The notes: a model not told the origin generated them from the letters alone. A stretch of 64,000 bases of DNA from Bolinopsis microptera (GCF_026151205.1 NC_087082.1:2632001-2696000); one strand, 5' to 3'; shown: positions 22,201-32,739, counted from the stretch's first letter. Made by a program: numbers and translations.

Positions 22201-24298
22201 TGGAAGTCTGGGACAGATCCAACGTGATATCCTCCTTCAACCTTGCATCTTGCAGTTCTGTCTGCAAGGTTAGTTTTCAAGAGGATATACTTAGCATTGA
22301 TTTCTTAGATCACGTCAAACCGTGTGTCACCGGGGACATTAAAGTTCGGTTCAAATCTCCAAAGCTGCCTATAAAGTACGACAAGGCATCGTTTTACCTG
22401 TGGTTCAACACGATATTCGTAAGGGGAGGTGAACTGTTTGTCGAGAGGGAAATGTTGGACAATCCCCATTTTACAAAGTATAATAAAATTTACAATGAGA
22501 ACTTTGGTGTGACTGTGTCGTTCGATCAGAAGCAACAGCAGAGACTAATCTGAGATTTTATAGATTGTTTAAGTTTTATCGTTCGATAAATGTCGATAAA
22601 ACGTTTCAATTAAAGTACATTTGTAGTACTATTGTTTGGTGTAAAATCCGGATTGGAGTATTATTTATGAGTCGCATTGTTGTAATGTATTCTGGGTAAA
22701 ATTATCTTTATCCCGGTTGTTGCGACAAGTAAAAATGCTCTTATTAGGGAAAGGAGATTACTCGACGTTTCAATGTAACTACATCGTATTCATGATCTCA
22801 AATTATTTGTTATATAGTAGTGTTGAAAGTATTAATTTTAATACTTTCAACACTACTATATAATACTATAATACCTCCGCCACTGAGTGCTGCGCGCTAT
22901 AATTCCCGACAGCTTGCTGGAGGGAATTTGCGGGCACGAAGTTGCGGAGGTATTATATTTTATAATACGTTCCGGTTCCGATTGCAGAAGGGGTGTAATC
23001 CGATACGTGCGCATCATACAATATAGTGTCTAATATATAGAACGCCAGTGTTATTTGTTTTGAAACTTGCCGCCAGCCAGTCTGAGTCTGGGCTGATAAT
23101 ACCCTCGCTTCTCTTGCGGGAAAAATGAGCAAATTATCAGCCCTCGGTGTCCCCGAGTTTTAGTGGATATAATTCCCGGAAGGTATTATAACAAATAATT
23201 TGAGATCATGAATACGATGTAGTTACATTGAAACGTCGAGTAATCTCCTTTCCCTAATAAGAGCATTTTTACTTGTCGCAACAACCGGGATAAAGATAAT
23301 TTTACCCAGAATACACTATTGTTTGGGGACACGAATCAGATTTTTTGTGTTATCTTACTGCAGTACCTAAATAACTGTTAAAGTAGATTTCTGTTTATTA
23401 TGTCGATTGCGTACAGTCAGACTTTGATTTAAAGCTGATCTGATTAATTATGTTGTCATGTTAAGATTATGCGTTCTGTTGATAAATTATTCCAATTGAC
23501 TAAATTTCGTTCTAAACTAGACTTATTTACTTGTTATAAAAATATGTGTTCAATTCGACAAAATTTGGCTACTTTATGAAGCTGCTAACAAGACGAATGA
23601 TTATCAATCTCTTCAATGTTGACATCCTTTGGAACAGTTTCCTACGCCTGAGCGGCATTTATAGGTAAACCCCACACAATGCTTTTTAACAGAGTTGAAA
23701 GATGATTAATGGTGCGTATAAGCCTTAGATACGACGGCAAAATTGTTGTCAAAATGAAATGGCTAAATTCCTACGACTCTAAAATTGACAAATAAAGTTT
23801 CAAATCTATACGTAACTTCATCAGTACAGCTTAATACACATATTACTATTAACTACACAATAAACATAATACACATACGACTGCCCAAACCTGCATAGTA
23901 GCAGTCCAGCCGTAACAGTTAGCTCTGTCAGGATCAGCCCCATGTTTGAGTAGTAATCTGACTACGGACACGTGACCTTCTTTAGCAGCGTAGGTGAGAC
24001 ACGTGTTGCCTTCTGGGTCGGACACATTTATCTGGGGGTGGGGATATGGTTAGCTGGGTAGTGGTTTCGCTCTGATCTGCTTAGTGGTTCGGGATATGAA
24101 CAAGAACTATCCCAAAAACTAAGTACATATTTTCGCGTCATGTGACTCTAAAAGTGGTAATCATTTTTGAGACAGTTGTTAATCCAGTACATTATATGGC
24201 ACTGATCATCTCACCTCAGTCTTTGGGAGTAGTGCCCTTAGTGTTACAATGTTGCCCAACTCAGCAGCCCGAAGTATTTGTACTGAGAAATCGCACAT
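6511..24298 (-). CDS. ankyrin-repeat protein resembling ANKS6 (five exons seen, partial)
   Basis: Minus-strand coding exons at 24215-24298 (ATG at 24298, 28 codons), 23891-24031, 18686-18846, 13042-13185 and 6511-6639. Each is flanked by AG and GT signals. Exons 1 to 3 join in frame, giving consecutive ankyrin repeats (ILRAAELGNIVTLRALL, then KEGHVSVVRLLLKHGADPDR, then ASGHVRCVKCLLEFGADIL). The 13042 exon gives GWTALLYSLLSGDLPTCRTL. The 6511 exon has a charged STESKEKR run followed by KAISLAIENGDLEALQ. That order, including the charged break before a renewed ankyrin helix, resembles vertebrate ANKS6, a ciliary inversin-compartment protein; the match is from memory. The 18686 exon ends in a phase that cannot join the 13042 exon without a stop, so at least one exon in between is unseen. 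Later ankyrin repeats and a SAM domain would lie left of 6511 or beyond the window. If so, the protease cluster sits inside or just past this gene. Confidence 0.75.
6640..7809. other. ankyrin-gene intron, left part
   Basis: No further exon recognised. Contains a (TG)n microsatellite at about 7262-7297 and otherwise unremarkable AT-rich DNA. Confidence 0.4.
7262..7297. repeat. TG dinucleotide microsatellite
   Basis: A run of TG with one interruption, about 36 bases long. It lies in intronic DNA of the ankyrin gene. Confidence 0.9.
7810..8110. mobile_element. foldback/MITE-like inverted repeat
   Basis: A long, near-perfect hairpin. Arms of about 83 bases (7865-7947 and about 7960-8042) surround a ~13-base centre and read ttactaaaact inwards from each end. 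A weaker outer inverted repeat extends to about 7810 and 8110 (ctgtaataaa and its partner tttcattgcag). A 24-base direct duplication (tggtctccagtgaaagagg...) lies in the right arm at about 8052-8099. Non-autonomous, with no coding capacity. No convincing target-site duplication was found. Confidence 0.75.
8111..10181. other. non-coding, ankyrin-gene intron
   Basis: AT-rich DNA with a short TA repeat at about 8765-8782. I see no exon, RNA gene or ordered repeat. Confidence 0.4.
10182..10459. repeat. 30-bp minisatellite, about nine units
   Basis: Tandem units built on gccgggttagaccagaacac plus ten more bases (ccatgcttgaa or ccgtgcacgaa variants). Because 30 is divisible by three, both strands stay open. 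The plus strand reads EAGLDQNTML repeats followed by a unique 46-residue stretch ending at 10599. No ATG outside the array, splice signal or family match supports a gene, so I treat the open frames as a by-product of the period. Confidence 0.85.
10460..13041. other. non-coding, ankyrin-gene intron
   Basis: No exon or repeat recognised apart from a loose tta/cta-rich stretch at about 12728-12785. Confidence 0.35.
13752..14525. repeat. dispersed direct repeat, two diverged copies
   Basis: About 90-110 bases at 13752-13840 recur at 14410-14525. They share actgacaaat, gactactg, gttagccataccca and acccacgaggatctca. The copies differ by indels, suggesting an old duplication or two copies of a short interspersed element. 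Confidence 0.55.
14755..15310. other. degenerate internal duplication
   Basis: The motif aagtgcttatgtaacattttg at about 14769 recurs as aagtgcttaagtaacattttg at about 14918, and related aagtgctt/acttaagcac pieces continue to about 15260. No coding signal seen. Confidence 0.35.
15487..16268. mobile_element. probable non-autonomous element with inverted repeats and terminal hairpins
   Basis: The stretch at about 15527-15602 (with gagggcgg, acacaagggcggtag and gaatcacatga) is found inverted at about 16060-16164 (gtgattcgccctcgtgtcc, cgcccttgtgtcct, ctaccgccctcgtgtcc). The left side starts with a 12-base hairpin (ATCCCACCCTGT at 15487 and its partner ending at 15520). Beyond the right side lies a perfect 15-base hairpin at 16237-16268. 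The DNA between the arms has no recognisable coding sequence. Boundaries are approximate because no target duplication was identified. Confidence 0.55.
16976..17730. repeat. 127-bp direct duplication
   Basis: 16979-17105 and 17601-17727 are nearly identical (aggaaagtaaaattaattc through gcgatgatagctaagtag), about 620 bases apart in the same orientation. The intervening DNA has no obvious open reading frame of interest. A segmental duplication or the terminal repeats of a small element are both possible. Confidence 0.7.
18511..18624. mobile_element. short MITE-like palindromic element
   Basis: Starts catacgttttatgacccgc and ends gcaacgtgatacaac. Inside are nested palindromes (cgcgcacgaagtgcgcg, ctgtatcgtcaggacgatacag and cgtttcaccatagtgaaacg). 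The same ends bound the larger element at 58807-59370, and a third partial relative is at 59573-59620. It lies 62 bases from an ankyrin-gene exon. Confidence 0.6.
18847..20887. other. non-coding DNA between ankyrin exon 3 and the nested phosphatase
   Basis: No exon recognised. It probably holds the promoter and a 5' non-coding exon of the phosphatase gene, because a good 3' splice site (ttctttcttacag, ending at 20887) precedes that gene. Confidence 0.4.
20967..22553 (+). CDS. voltage-sensing phosphoinositide phosphatase (VSP/TPTE family)
   Basis: A 528-residue protein from the ATG at 20967 (A at -3). The open frame extends up to 20910, but that codon is TTG. A voltage-sensor domain spans about 67-187, with four hydrophobic segments; S4 (GRLSVIGRSFRMIRLFRLI) has regularly spaced arginines at 165, 171, 174, 177 and 180. 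A linker (RRYREDGYDLDLTYITEKVI) leads into a PTEN-like phosphatase with the P-loop HCKGGKGRTG, catalytic Cys311, and the Asp-containing DDHNVP loop. A C2 domain fills the C-terminus. The family couples plasma-membrane voltage to dephosphorylation of PI(4,5)P2 and PI(3,4,5)P3; the Gly in CKGGKGRTG, where PTEN has Ala, is typical of VSP. The coding region has no intron and lies antisense within an ankyrin-gene intron. A 3' splice site at 20887 suggests a 5'-UTR intron. If the leader is unspliced there, a short out-of-frame uORF starts at 20888. Confidence 0.95.
   Translation: MSQEDDTYQNSAAPAAVKVSHSRKHGASFVSLDIDHTASDGRTESTDQLNIADENDSTLLNAQFRVRLVVEHIAVQIISILLILIDVGLTAAAIASTDETFDKRTGIVSNVILGYFILEICLRFFGIGPKTFSKSVWEMLDALVIAVSLIIALTIKDPEGSELGRLSVIGRSFRMIRLFRLIPQCRRCILSARLTTSENKRRYREDGYDLDLTYITEKVIAMSFPSSGWLALYRNPLEEVAKFFKSKHPGHFKIYNLCSERDYGYQPFDYSVQRYMIDDHNVPTLHQILDFVRDAQRFIKKSEQNVISVHCKGGKGRTGSMICAYLMYSAKSQFPTGEIAREFFATRRSDMRVSGKFQGVQTPSQCRFIDYWQEIIHKYDCAIPEAPSLFIKTLKVHSPPVQIQEPNCDLLVEVWDRSNVISSFNLASCSSVCKVSFQEDILSIDFLDHVKPCVTGDIKVRFKSPKLPIKYDKASFYLWFNTIFVRGGELFVEREMLDNPHFTKYNKIYNENFGVTVSFDQKQQQRLI
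22686..23318. mobile_element. foldback-type element with ~130-bp terminal inverted repeats
   Basis: 22686-22815 (tgtattctgggtaaaatta through caaattatttgttat) is repeated in reverse complement at 23188-23318, almost base for base. Inside are a ~50-base palindrome (22812-22861) and a second inverted pair (aatacctccgc at about 22868 and gcggaggtatt near 22950). No transposase is present. The 12-mer actattgtttgg occurs at 22628 and again at 23316, just outside the right end, possibly marking an older insertion. The interior resembles, in opposite orientation, the sequence at 47680-47830. Confidence 0.8.
23319..23890. other. non-coding DNA between nested element and ankyrin exon 2
   Basis: AT-rich, with no gene or repeat recognised. 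Confidence 0.4.
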
Positions 24299-25159
24299 CA
24301 CTGGACATTTCGCATAACTGAAACTGTTTCCAACAAAAACTTGACGAATAGGCAAACTTGAGCTAAGCAGGTACTGTTGGTTGATATAGAGGATACAAAC
24401 AAAGTATTAACGTAATATGCAAAGCGTGTCGAATAGATAGCTAGAAATGTACTCACAAATATTGAGCAACTCTAAATCATGCTTGTTATACACTCCCGCA
24501 GTTTAAAGAAGCAGACAGTCAGCGGTGAATTCAACACGTGGTTTATCGACTGAAGATCAGACTACAAGTTGTTCTGGAAAATAGCGCATTCATCATGATG
24601 GCTCTCTCCGGATATTTTCACAGTCAACTATCACCTGATGGATAAATAAAATAAAGAGACGAAACAGAACGATAATAACTAACTCGAGAATAACGTGCAC
24701 GCTTGTTATCCAGCATGTTTTATATACTACGGGTGTGCTGATCCGACCGTGCGTGCGCAACTTCTATAAAAAGTATCTAGCGCGCTGCGGTCAGTCGTTA
24801 TCCCAAACCACCCTACGGTTCAGCCAGAAATTCCCCTTGAAATTGCCTTTTTAATCGTTCTGTTTATCATTCCGATCATACTCGAACGAAGGCCATTCGG
24901 AGATCAAGATTTAAGAACCACACAGACAACCAATTATAGACTTGGCTTCTATGGGAGCTATCTTACCTCAGCATGGTGTACACGACTGTCGATCACAAAT
25001 TCCTACAAAATTGTCTCGGTTAAATACTTACTTTTTCAAAGTCCTGAGTGACTTTTTGACAAGACGACAGATATACCATCCATTATCAGTTTAAAGTCTT
25101 TGACATCCTACAAACTTCCCCAATCCTAATACAAACCACAAGATTAACAGCCGTCCCCC

Positions 25160-25160
<1 letters not shown>
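24299..25160. other. 5' flank of the ankyrin gene
   Basis: Upstream side of the minus-strand ATG at 24298. No coding signal. It must contain the promoter unless a non-coding first exon lies further right, but no clear TATA element was recognised. Confidence 0.35.
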
Positions 25161-26044
<884 letters not shown>

Positions 26045-26572
26045 TTCATTAACCCCTTGTCAGCAGTGGCCAGTGGGACAAGCTCTAAACCTCCCCACAT
26101 AGCTGGTGTGATTAGATTAGCTGTATTATAGTGGGAGAGGCTCAACATGACATTACCAAATCAAATCAATTTAATTATCCCTCGAGCGTTAACCAAAAAT
26201 AGCATGAATGGTATTATGGTTAGTGCAGCTGTAGTAGATGATAGTGCAAATACATGACCCAATGCTTTTAAGAGTTAATAAGACACCCATTAACCAAGTT
26301 CCCCGGAGAAAAATATAAATGCATAGAATGTTTCTCTCGCGTGGCGGTGAACCTTCTTTCCCTATTGCGACAGAATAGTTTTTCTTAGAACATTAGCTTT
26401 TCTTGGAACAAAAAGTACTTTTCTCGTTACTGCTAATATCAGGCGTTTGAGAATAACATTATATTTCCCGTTATTGGACACGGTACGGTCTATTTCAGGC
26501 AGGATTCATCTCATCATAACGGTTTTATTTAGTATCTACCGTTTTGATATTCTTAATCCAGAAGCTTTCACG

Positions 26573-26668
26573 CAGAGGCGAAACGTATCTGTGGGCCGCC
26601 CCCTCGTTATAAATTTTGCCGCCCCCCCTCCCCATTGCAGGGGTAGCGGGGCGGTCGTTTCGCCACTG
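26573..26668. mobile_element. 96-bp hAT-like miniature element
   Basis: The 13-base termini CAGAGGCGAAACG and CGTTTCGCCACTG are inverted repeats with one mismatch and start with CAG, as hAT elements do. The flanking 8-mers are ctttcacg (26565-26572) and cttttacg (26669-26676), a target duplication with one change. The GC-rich interior has no coding capacity. Confidence 0.65.
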
Positions 26669-26935
26669 CTTTTACGTCTTCTCCCGGGCCATAGTTCTAA
26701 GAAATACTGCAAGATAGCGACCCCACTACTCTGGTATTACAAATCCTCCTGAGTGTACAGCACTGGCATAATAGATACGGCAGAGCGCGTCCCAAATAAA
26801 ATGAAAATGTGATGTATATTTTGGCCAAAGTCTTAAGTCAGTTATCCCATATTTGGGCAAATGGAGGGAAAGACATTTCTTTGTTAATAAAATTGCAAAA
26901 AAAGCTCCTAATGAAGAAGCTTTTAACCGAAGCAA

Positions 26936-29245
26936 TCAGGGATTGAGTTGAGAGCTGGGTCTACTGTAACAAATGTTAATGTTATGGTACTTACAGGGAC
27001 TTACGGGGATTGAGTTGAGGGCTGGGTCTACTGTAACAAATGTTAATGTTATGGTACTTACAGGGACTTACAGGGATTGAGTTGAGGGCTGGGTCTACTG
27101 TAACAAATGTTAATGTTATGGTACTTACAGGGACTTACAAAGATTGAGTTGAGGGTCTACTGTAACAAATGTTAATGTTATGGTACTTACAGAGACTTAC
27201 AGGGATTGAGTTGAGGGCTGGGTCTACTGTAACAAATGTTAATGTTATGGTACTTACAGGGATTGAGTTGAGGGCTGGGTCTACTGTAACAAATGTTAAT
27301 GTTATGGTACTTACAGGGACTTACAGGGATTGAGTTGAGGGCTGGGTCTACTGTAACAAATGTTAATGTTATGGTACTTACAGGGACTTACAAAGATTGA
27401 GTTGAGGGTCTACTGTAACAAATGTTAATGTTATGGTACTTACAGAGACTTACAGGGATTGAGTTGAGGGCTGGGTCTACTGTAACAAATGTTAATGTTA
27501 TGGTACTTACAGGGACTTACAGGGATTGAGCTGAGGGCTGGGTCTACTGTAACAAATGTTAATGTTATGGTACTTACAGGGACCTACAGAGATTGAGTTG
27601 AGGGTCTACTGTAACAAATGTTAATGTTATGGTACTTACAGGGAATTACAGAGATTGAGTTGAAGGTCTACTGTAACAAATGTTAATGTTATGGTACTTA
27701 CAGGGACTTACAGGGATTGAGTTGAGGGCTGAGTCTACTGTAACAAATGTTAATGTTCTGGTACTTACAGGGATTGAGTTGAGGGCTGGGTCTACTGTAA
27801 CAAATGTTAATGTTATGGTACTTACAGGGAATTACAGAGATTGAGTTGAAGGTGTACTGTAACAAATGTTAATGTTATGGTACTTACAGGGACTTACAGG
27901 GATTGAGCTGAGGGCTGGGTCTACTGTAACAAATGTTAATGTTATGGTACTTACAGGGACTTACAGGGATTGAGTTGAGGGCTGGGTCTACTGTAACAAA
28001 TGTTAATGTTATGGTACTTACAGGGACTTACGGGGATTGAGTTGAAGGTCTACTGTAACAAATGTTAATGTTATGGTACTTACAGGGACTTACGGGGATT
28101 GAGTTGAGGGCTGGGTCTACTGTAACAAATGTTAATGTTATGGTACTTACAGAGATTGAGTTGAGGGCTGGGTCTACTGTAACAAATGTTAATGTTATGG
28201 TACTTACAGGGACTTACGGGGATTGAGTTGAAGGTCTACTGTAACAAATGTTAATGTTATGGTATTAACAGGGACTTACGGGGATTGAGTTGAGGGCTGG
28301 GTCTACTGTAACAAATGTTAATGTTATGGTACTTACAGGGACTTACAGAGATTGAGTTGAGGGCTGGGTCTACTGTAACAAATGTTAATGTTATGGTACT
28401 TACAGGGACTTACGGGGATTGAGTTGAAGGTCTACTGTAACAAATGTTAATGTTATGGTACTTACAGGGACTTACAGGGATTGAGTTGAGGGCTGGGTCT
28501 ACTGTAACAAATGTTAATGTTATGGTACTTACAGGGACTTACGGGGATTGAGTTGAAGGTCTACTGTAACAAATGTTAATGTTATGGTACTTACAGGGAC
28601 TTACGGGGATTGAGTTGAGGGCTGGGTCTACTGTAACAAATGTTAATGTTATGGTACTTACAGGGACTTACGGGGATTGAGTTGAGGGCTGGGTCTACTG
28701 TAACAAATGTTAATGTTATGGTACTTACAGGGACTTACGGGGATTGAGTTGAAGGTCTACTGTAACAAATGTTATGGTATAAGGGACTTACATGGATTGA
28801 GTTGATGGTCTACTGTAACAAATGTTATGGTTAAGGGAATTACAGGGATTGAGTTGAGGGTCTACTGTAACAAATGTTATGGTTAAGGGACTTACAGGGA
28901 TTGAGTTGATGGTCTACTGTAACAAATGTTATGGTTTAGGGACTTACAGGGATTGAGTTGATGGTCTACTGTAACAAATGTTATGGTTAAGGGAATTACA
29001 GGGATTGAGTTGATGGTCTACTGTAACAAATGTTATGGTTAAGGGAATTACAGGGATTGAGTTGATGGTCTACTGTAACAAATGTTATGGTTAAGGGAAT
29101 TACAGGGATTGAGTTGAGGGTCTACTGTAACAAATGTTATGGTTAAGGGAATTACAGGGATTGAGTTGAGGGTCTACTGTAACAAATGTTATGGTTTAGG
29201 GACTTACAGGGATTGAGTTGAAGGTCTACTTTAAGGGACTAAAGG
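26936..29245. repeat. long minisatellite, about 37 units of 46-68 bp
   Basis: The unit core is gggattgagttgagggctgg, gtctactgtaacaaatgtta, atgttatggtacttacaggg and acttaca. Three sub-types alternate: a long form with the gctggg segment, a form lacking it (gaaggtctac), and from about 28760 a shorter form with ttatggttaaggg that fills the right end. Sub-types are interleaved on the left, suggesting higher-order duplication. The last unit (about 29220-29245) is degenerate. No gene lies within 5 kb on the right. Confidence 0.95.
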
Positions 29246-30023
29246 ACTTACAGAATGTAGAAAAAAGACACCAAATTTTCTGTAAGGAAAGGAAAGGAAA
29301 CACAATACTTACTACCCCGCTACTATGCGACAAAGATATTGAATAAAATATAACTAAATAATTTAAACAATACGGTGCCCATGTCTAAGCGGCTCTCCTC
29401 GAAAAAACGTTCTCTTCTCATCGGAGCAGAAAGTTAAAACAAACACTTGCTTTATAAATAATTATAACAATATTTAAACACCTTTGCTTTCTTTTACCAG
29501 AAAAACCAAGCTCATCACTGACCTATTTTTCTCAAGAATGTTTTTCTGAAGAAGCTTAATAAAACGCTACAGACTGCAAATGACAGGTTAAACCATATTG
29601 GATATCATTAAATGGCCGTAAGTGGGTGAATATTTAATCTAAAATATACGATAAAATTATCCTATCATGTGACCACGTATTTTCTTGCAGGTCTTTAAAT
29701 TTAACAGTTACCTGTTTTAAATAACCATTTAATGAAGTTAAATATCCAATATTCTAATATTATATTAATATATTAATAGTATAACGTCCCAGTTGTAGTC
29801 TGCAACGCTGCGGCTTGCAAGGGAACCATTTTCTGAAGAAAATACAGCGAAGGGTATCCCCACTGGACCAAGTCCATACTCCTGCTTTCTCTTTTCCCAC
29901 TGGCAAGCAAGTCTATCGACGATCTCATACCCACAAATTGTTATCGTAATTTTCTTCAAACCAGAAAGGTAAGCTAGTAGTTAGGTACAGTTAGCCTATA
30001 GTATTATAGTAAGCTAGTAGCTA
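29246..30023. other. mostly non-coding; one unassigned minus-strand open frame
   Basis: Between 29765 and about 29975 the minus strand has a ~70-codon open frame with coding-like composition (includes CGYEIVDRLACQWEKRKQEY). It opens straight after a stop, lacks an ATG, and has only a possible splice acceptor near its start. I do not recognise it. It could be a lone exon, a transposon remnant or chance. Confidence 0.25.
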
Positions 30024-30110
30024 TAGTTAGCCAGTGGTATGGTACATTATGAGTAATACTCATAGTCATAATATCTTAATATATCATACCACTCACCACT
30101 GGCTAACTCA
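30024..30110. repeat. short inverted-repeat (MITE-like) hairpin
   Basis: gttagccagtggtatg at about 30026 pairs with cataccactcaccactggctaac ending near 30107, separated by about 45 AT-rich bases. Confidence 0.5.
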
Positions 30111-31136
30111 TTGAGTATGTATCATGTTTGAAGGAATGCTTTACAATTATAAACTCCATATTTTGTTGTATGTAGCAAACGTAAAACGAGTGGAAGATTA
30201 CCAGGATGGATTACTGAAATCTACCCAAAAATTTTGGAACTGTTTTTTATTAAAACAGAGTCTAAGAAAAGTTTAGATATCAGATGCGATCGAATATTCA
30301 ATGGGATTTGAATATTTAAAGGATTATTGTAGACACAGCTAGAAGCGCTAAAGTTGGTTATCAATGAAATAAAGGGTGGCTGTTTAGTGTGCTGACATGT
30401 TATATAGGTAGGTAGGTTAGACGGTGTCAGCTACTATTATGACCTTATCGGGTACACGATTTTGCCATTTTCAAAAAACGGACACCTACCGATCGTTTTA
30501 TGCAATTTACCCAAGGTTGCTTTTTTTATTTTCTTAAAATAATCCACGCTGACGGGTGCTAAAATGAAGAAAAATTTTGATATTTTTGTGCGGAGATAAA
30601 ATTGTAGGCTATGATAACGTGCCCTAACAAAGCCAGGATACCTGTTGTGTGTGACCCATTGTATGTGACAGCAAACAAAAAGCACTCAAGAAGCGTGACA
30701 AGTCATATCTTCCTGCCAGATACAGCACCTCCACCTAACATATCGTCTCATGCAAGTAATGGTGTAGACACATTAGAGCCTGAAACTTTTAAGTGTTCCT
30801 GATCTGAGGCATGCCTCTCACCAACCTTTTTAAAGGTATACCTAGCAACAATTGTGAGAACAACGCGTAATAATGTTACAGATATGACAGACATATTATT
30901 ACTGTCTGTCCGACATATTGTCTTCTTTATGTATTCCACTTTGATTGTATCTCGTTTTTTTCATCACGCACTTGCAGGTTCTTTACCCAACATGTCAAAC
31001 ACTACAACCAGACTGTCACCCATTGACTTCTCATATCAGACCAATAAAGCATTTACATGTTTCATATCTGCTCAAGTATGTTAGTAAAGTAGTACTAGTA
31101 AGTATGTTAGTACCTATTAGGTTCAGAGCCAGGTAT
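30111..31136. other. non-coding, nothing recognised
   Basis: Several short open frames on both strands lack splice signals, start context or family resemblance. Confidence 0.35.
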
Positions 31137-31360
31137 GGGTCCAGGACTCTACGGTGTGGAGACCTGAAAAACAGGACTCTACGGTGTGGAGACCTGAAAA
31201 ACAGGACTCTACGGTGTGGAGACCTGAAAAACAGGACTCTACGGTGTGGAGACCTGAAAAACAGGACTCTACGGTGTGGAGACCTGAAAAACAGGACTCT
31301 ACGGTGTGGAGACCTACAAAACAGGACTCTACGGTTTGGAGACCTGAAAATCAGTAGTCT
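31137..31360. repeat. 30-bp minisatellite, about seven units
   Basis: Unit: acaggactctacggtgtgga followed by gacctgaaaa. Near-identical units run from 31142 to about 31350, the last two slightly changed. Open frames on both strands follow from the 30-base period. A short, inverted relative with two or three units is at 33470-33590. Confidence 0.92.
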
Positions 31361-31576
31361 ACGGCGGCAACAAAACAATTTCCTATTTCCGATTGATATT
31401 AATAAATTCGCATGTGGCATTCATTAATATGAGTTTAACAAGAGTTGGAAGATGTGGAGGAATCGGAATCAAATAATGAGATTCTGTAGTTTTGCCCGCT
31501 ATTTAAATGCCGCTAGATCTGACCGTAATAAATGCATCTTCGGCAGAGTGCATATATCGTTATAACGACCCTGTCA

Positions 31577-32245
31577 CAGGGGTGTAGGAAGAGGAGGGGG
31601 GGGGGGGCACTGCCCCCCCCCCATAAAATCTGCGCAAGGGGCGAAAATTGGCCAACTCTTTTGGCATCATCTGACCTACCCTGTCAAACTGCAGTCTAAC
31701 AGCTAACTGCACGATAGTCACATTAATAGGTCTCACTCTTTTTGAGAGTGAGACCTATAGCTATTAATGTAAGCATATTTTTCAATATTTGCAGGACTTT
31801 ATCCTTTGATATGACCCTTAAATTGGCACAACAAAATCTTGCTGGATTTATATATTTTTTTGAGAGAATACGATAAGCATTCCTTTCTTGAACTATACTT
31901 ATTTCGCCAGAGCTACTTGCAGGCCCTAATATGCATTCAAATTCGTATTATTTGAATCGTTCTTAAAACTGTGTTTGAAAATGATCTCTATTGCCGAATT
32001 GCTCAACTAGGCCTTTTGCAAGTGCAACATCATCAAAACAAATCTGCCAAAAGAATTTGGACAAGATGCAGCCTTCGCTTAGGCCATCCTGCCATAAACT
32101 TAAAAATTTTACAGGCATGGTTGACACTGAACGTTTTGCTGTTTTTGAAATTCAGGCTGTGGCCAAAGCTCCTGCTAAATAAAATAAAAAACTGTAACTC
32201 TAAGATTTTGGCCCCCTCATGAAGAAAACCATTCCTACACCCCTG
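31577..32245. mobile_element. non-autonomous hAT-like transposon (669 bp) with 8-bp target duplication
   Basis: The termini CAGGGGTGTAGGAA and TTCCTACACCCCTG are exact 14-base inverted repeats. The flanking 8-mers are identical: ccctgtca at 31569-31576 and at 32246-32253. CAGGG termini and an 8-base duplication are hAT characteristics. A G-run and C-run hairpin follow the left end, and a second hairpin (taggtctcactct with agagtgagaccta) is at about 31725-31757. No transposase frame was recognised inside. Confidence 0.88.
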
Positions 32246-32739
32246 CCCTGTCATATGACTATGAGATGGTCATATCGACCATAGCAGGTAGAAACCAATT
32301 GGGCCTCGTGAATAGCGTAATATGAATATTTTCTGGAAATTAATTTTCTGGGAACAAGCATTCTGGGCAGGAATGTGTTATCTATAGTACCAGGAACCAC
32401 CCCAAACGTGATAGACACAACTAACTAGAACATATTTCTCCAGGCACCTCCGAAAAAAGTTTAAAATAAAATAATAATAATAAAATTTGGTAGCTTAAAC
32501 ACAAACTCTAAGCCCAGTGGATAAACCACAAAACTTATGCTCTATTGTGTGAAACAAAGATACTAGATCAAGATAACTATCAAGGAGTGTATGCATAGGA
32601 CATAAAAAGTTTTGGAACGAAGATGACATGCTTGTGAAGCGAGCTAACAGTCTAAATGCTAATAAGTTCAAAAAGATCATGACATTAGGTTGCATCCTAA
32701 ACAGTTTAAGCAAATAACATAAAGTTATTATATTGTCAA

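Noticed and set aside
26936-29245. CRISPR-like array
   Set aside because: Units are tandem without unique spacers and the genome is eukaryotic. The other arrays in the window fail for the same reasons.
31031-31427. Overlapping plus and minus frames of Arg-rich repeats at the 31.1-kb array
   Set aside because: Same period effect as above. Neither frame has a supported start or exon boundary.
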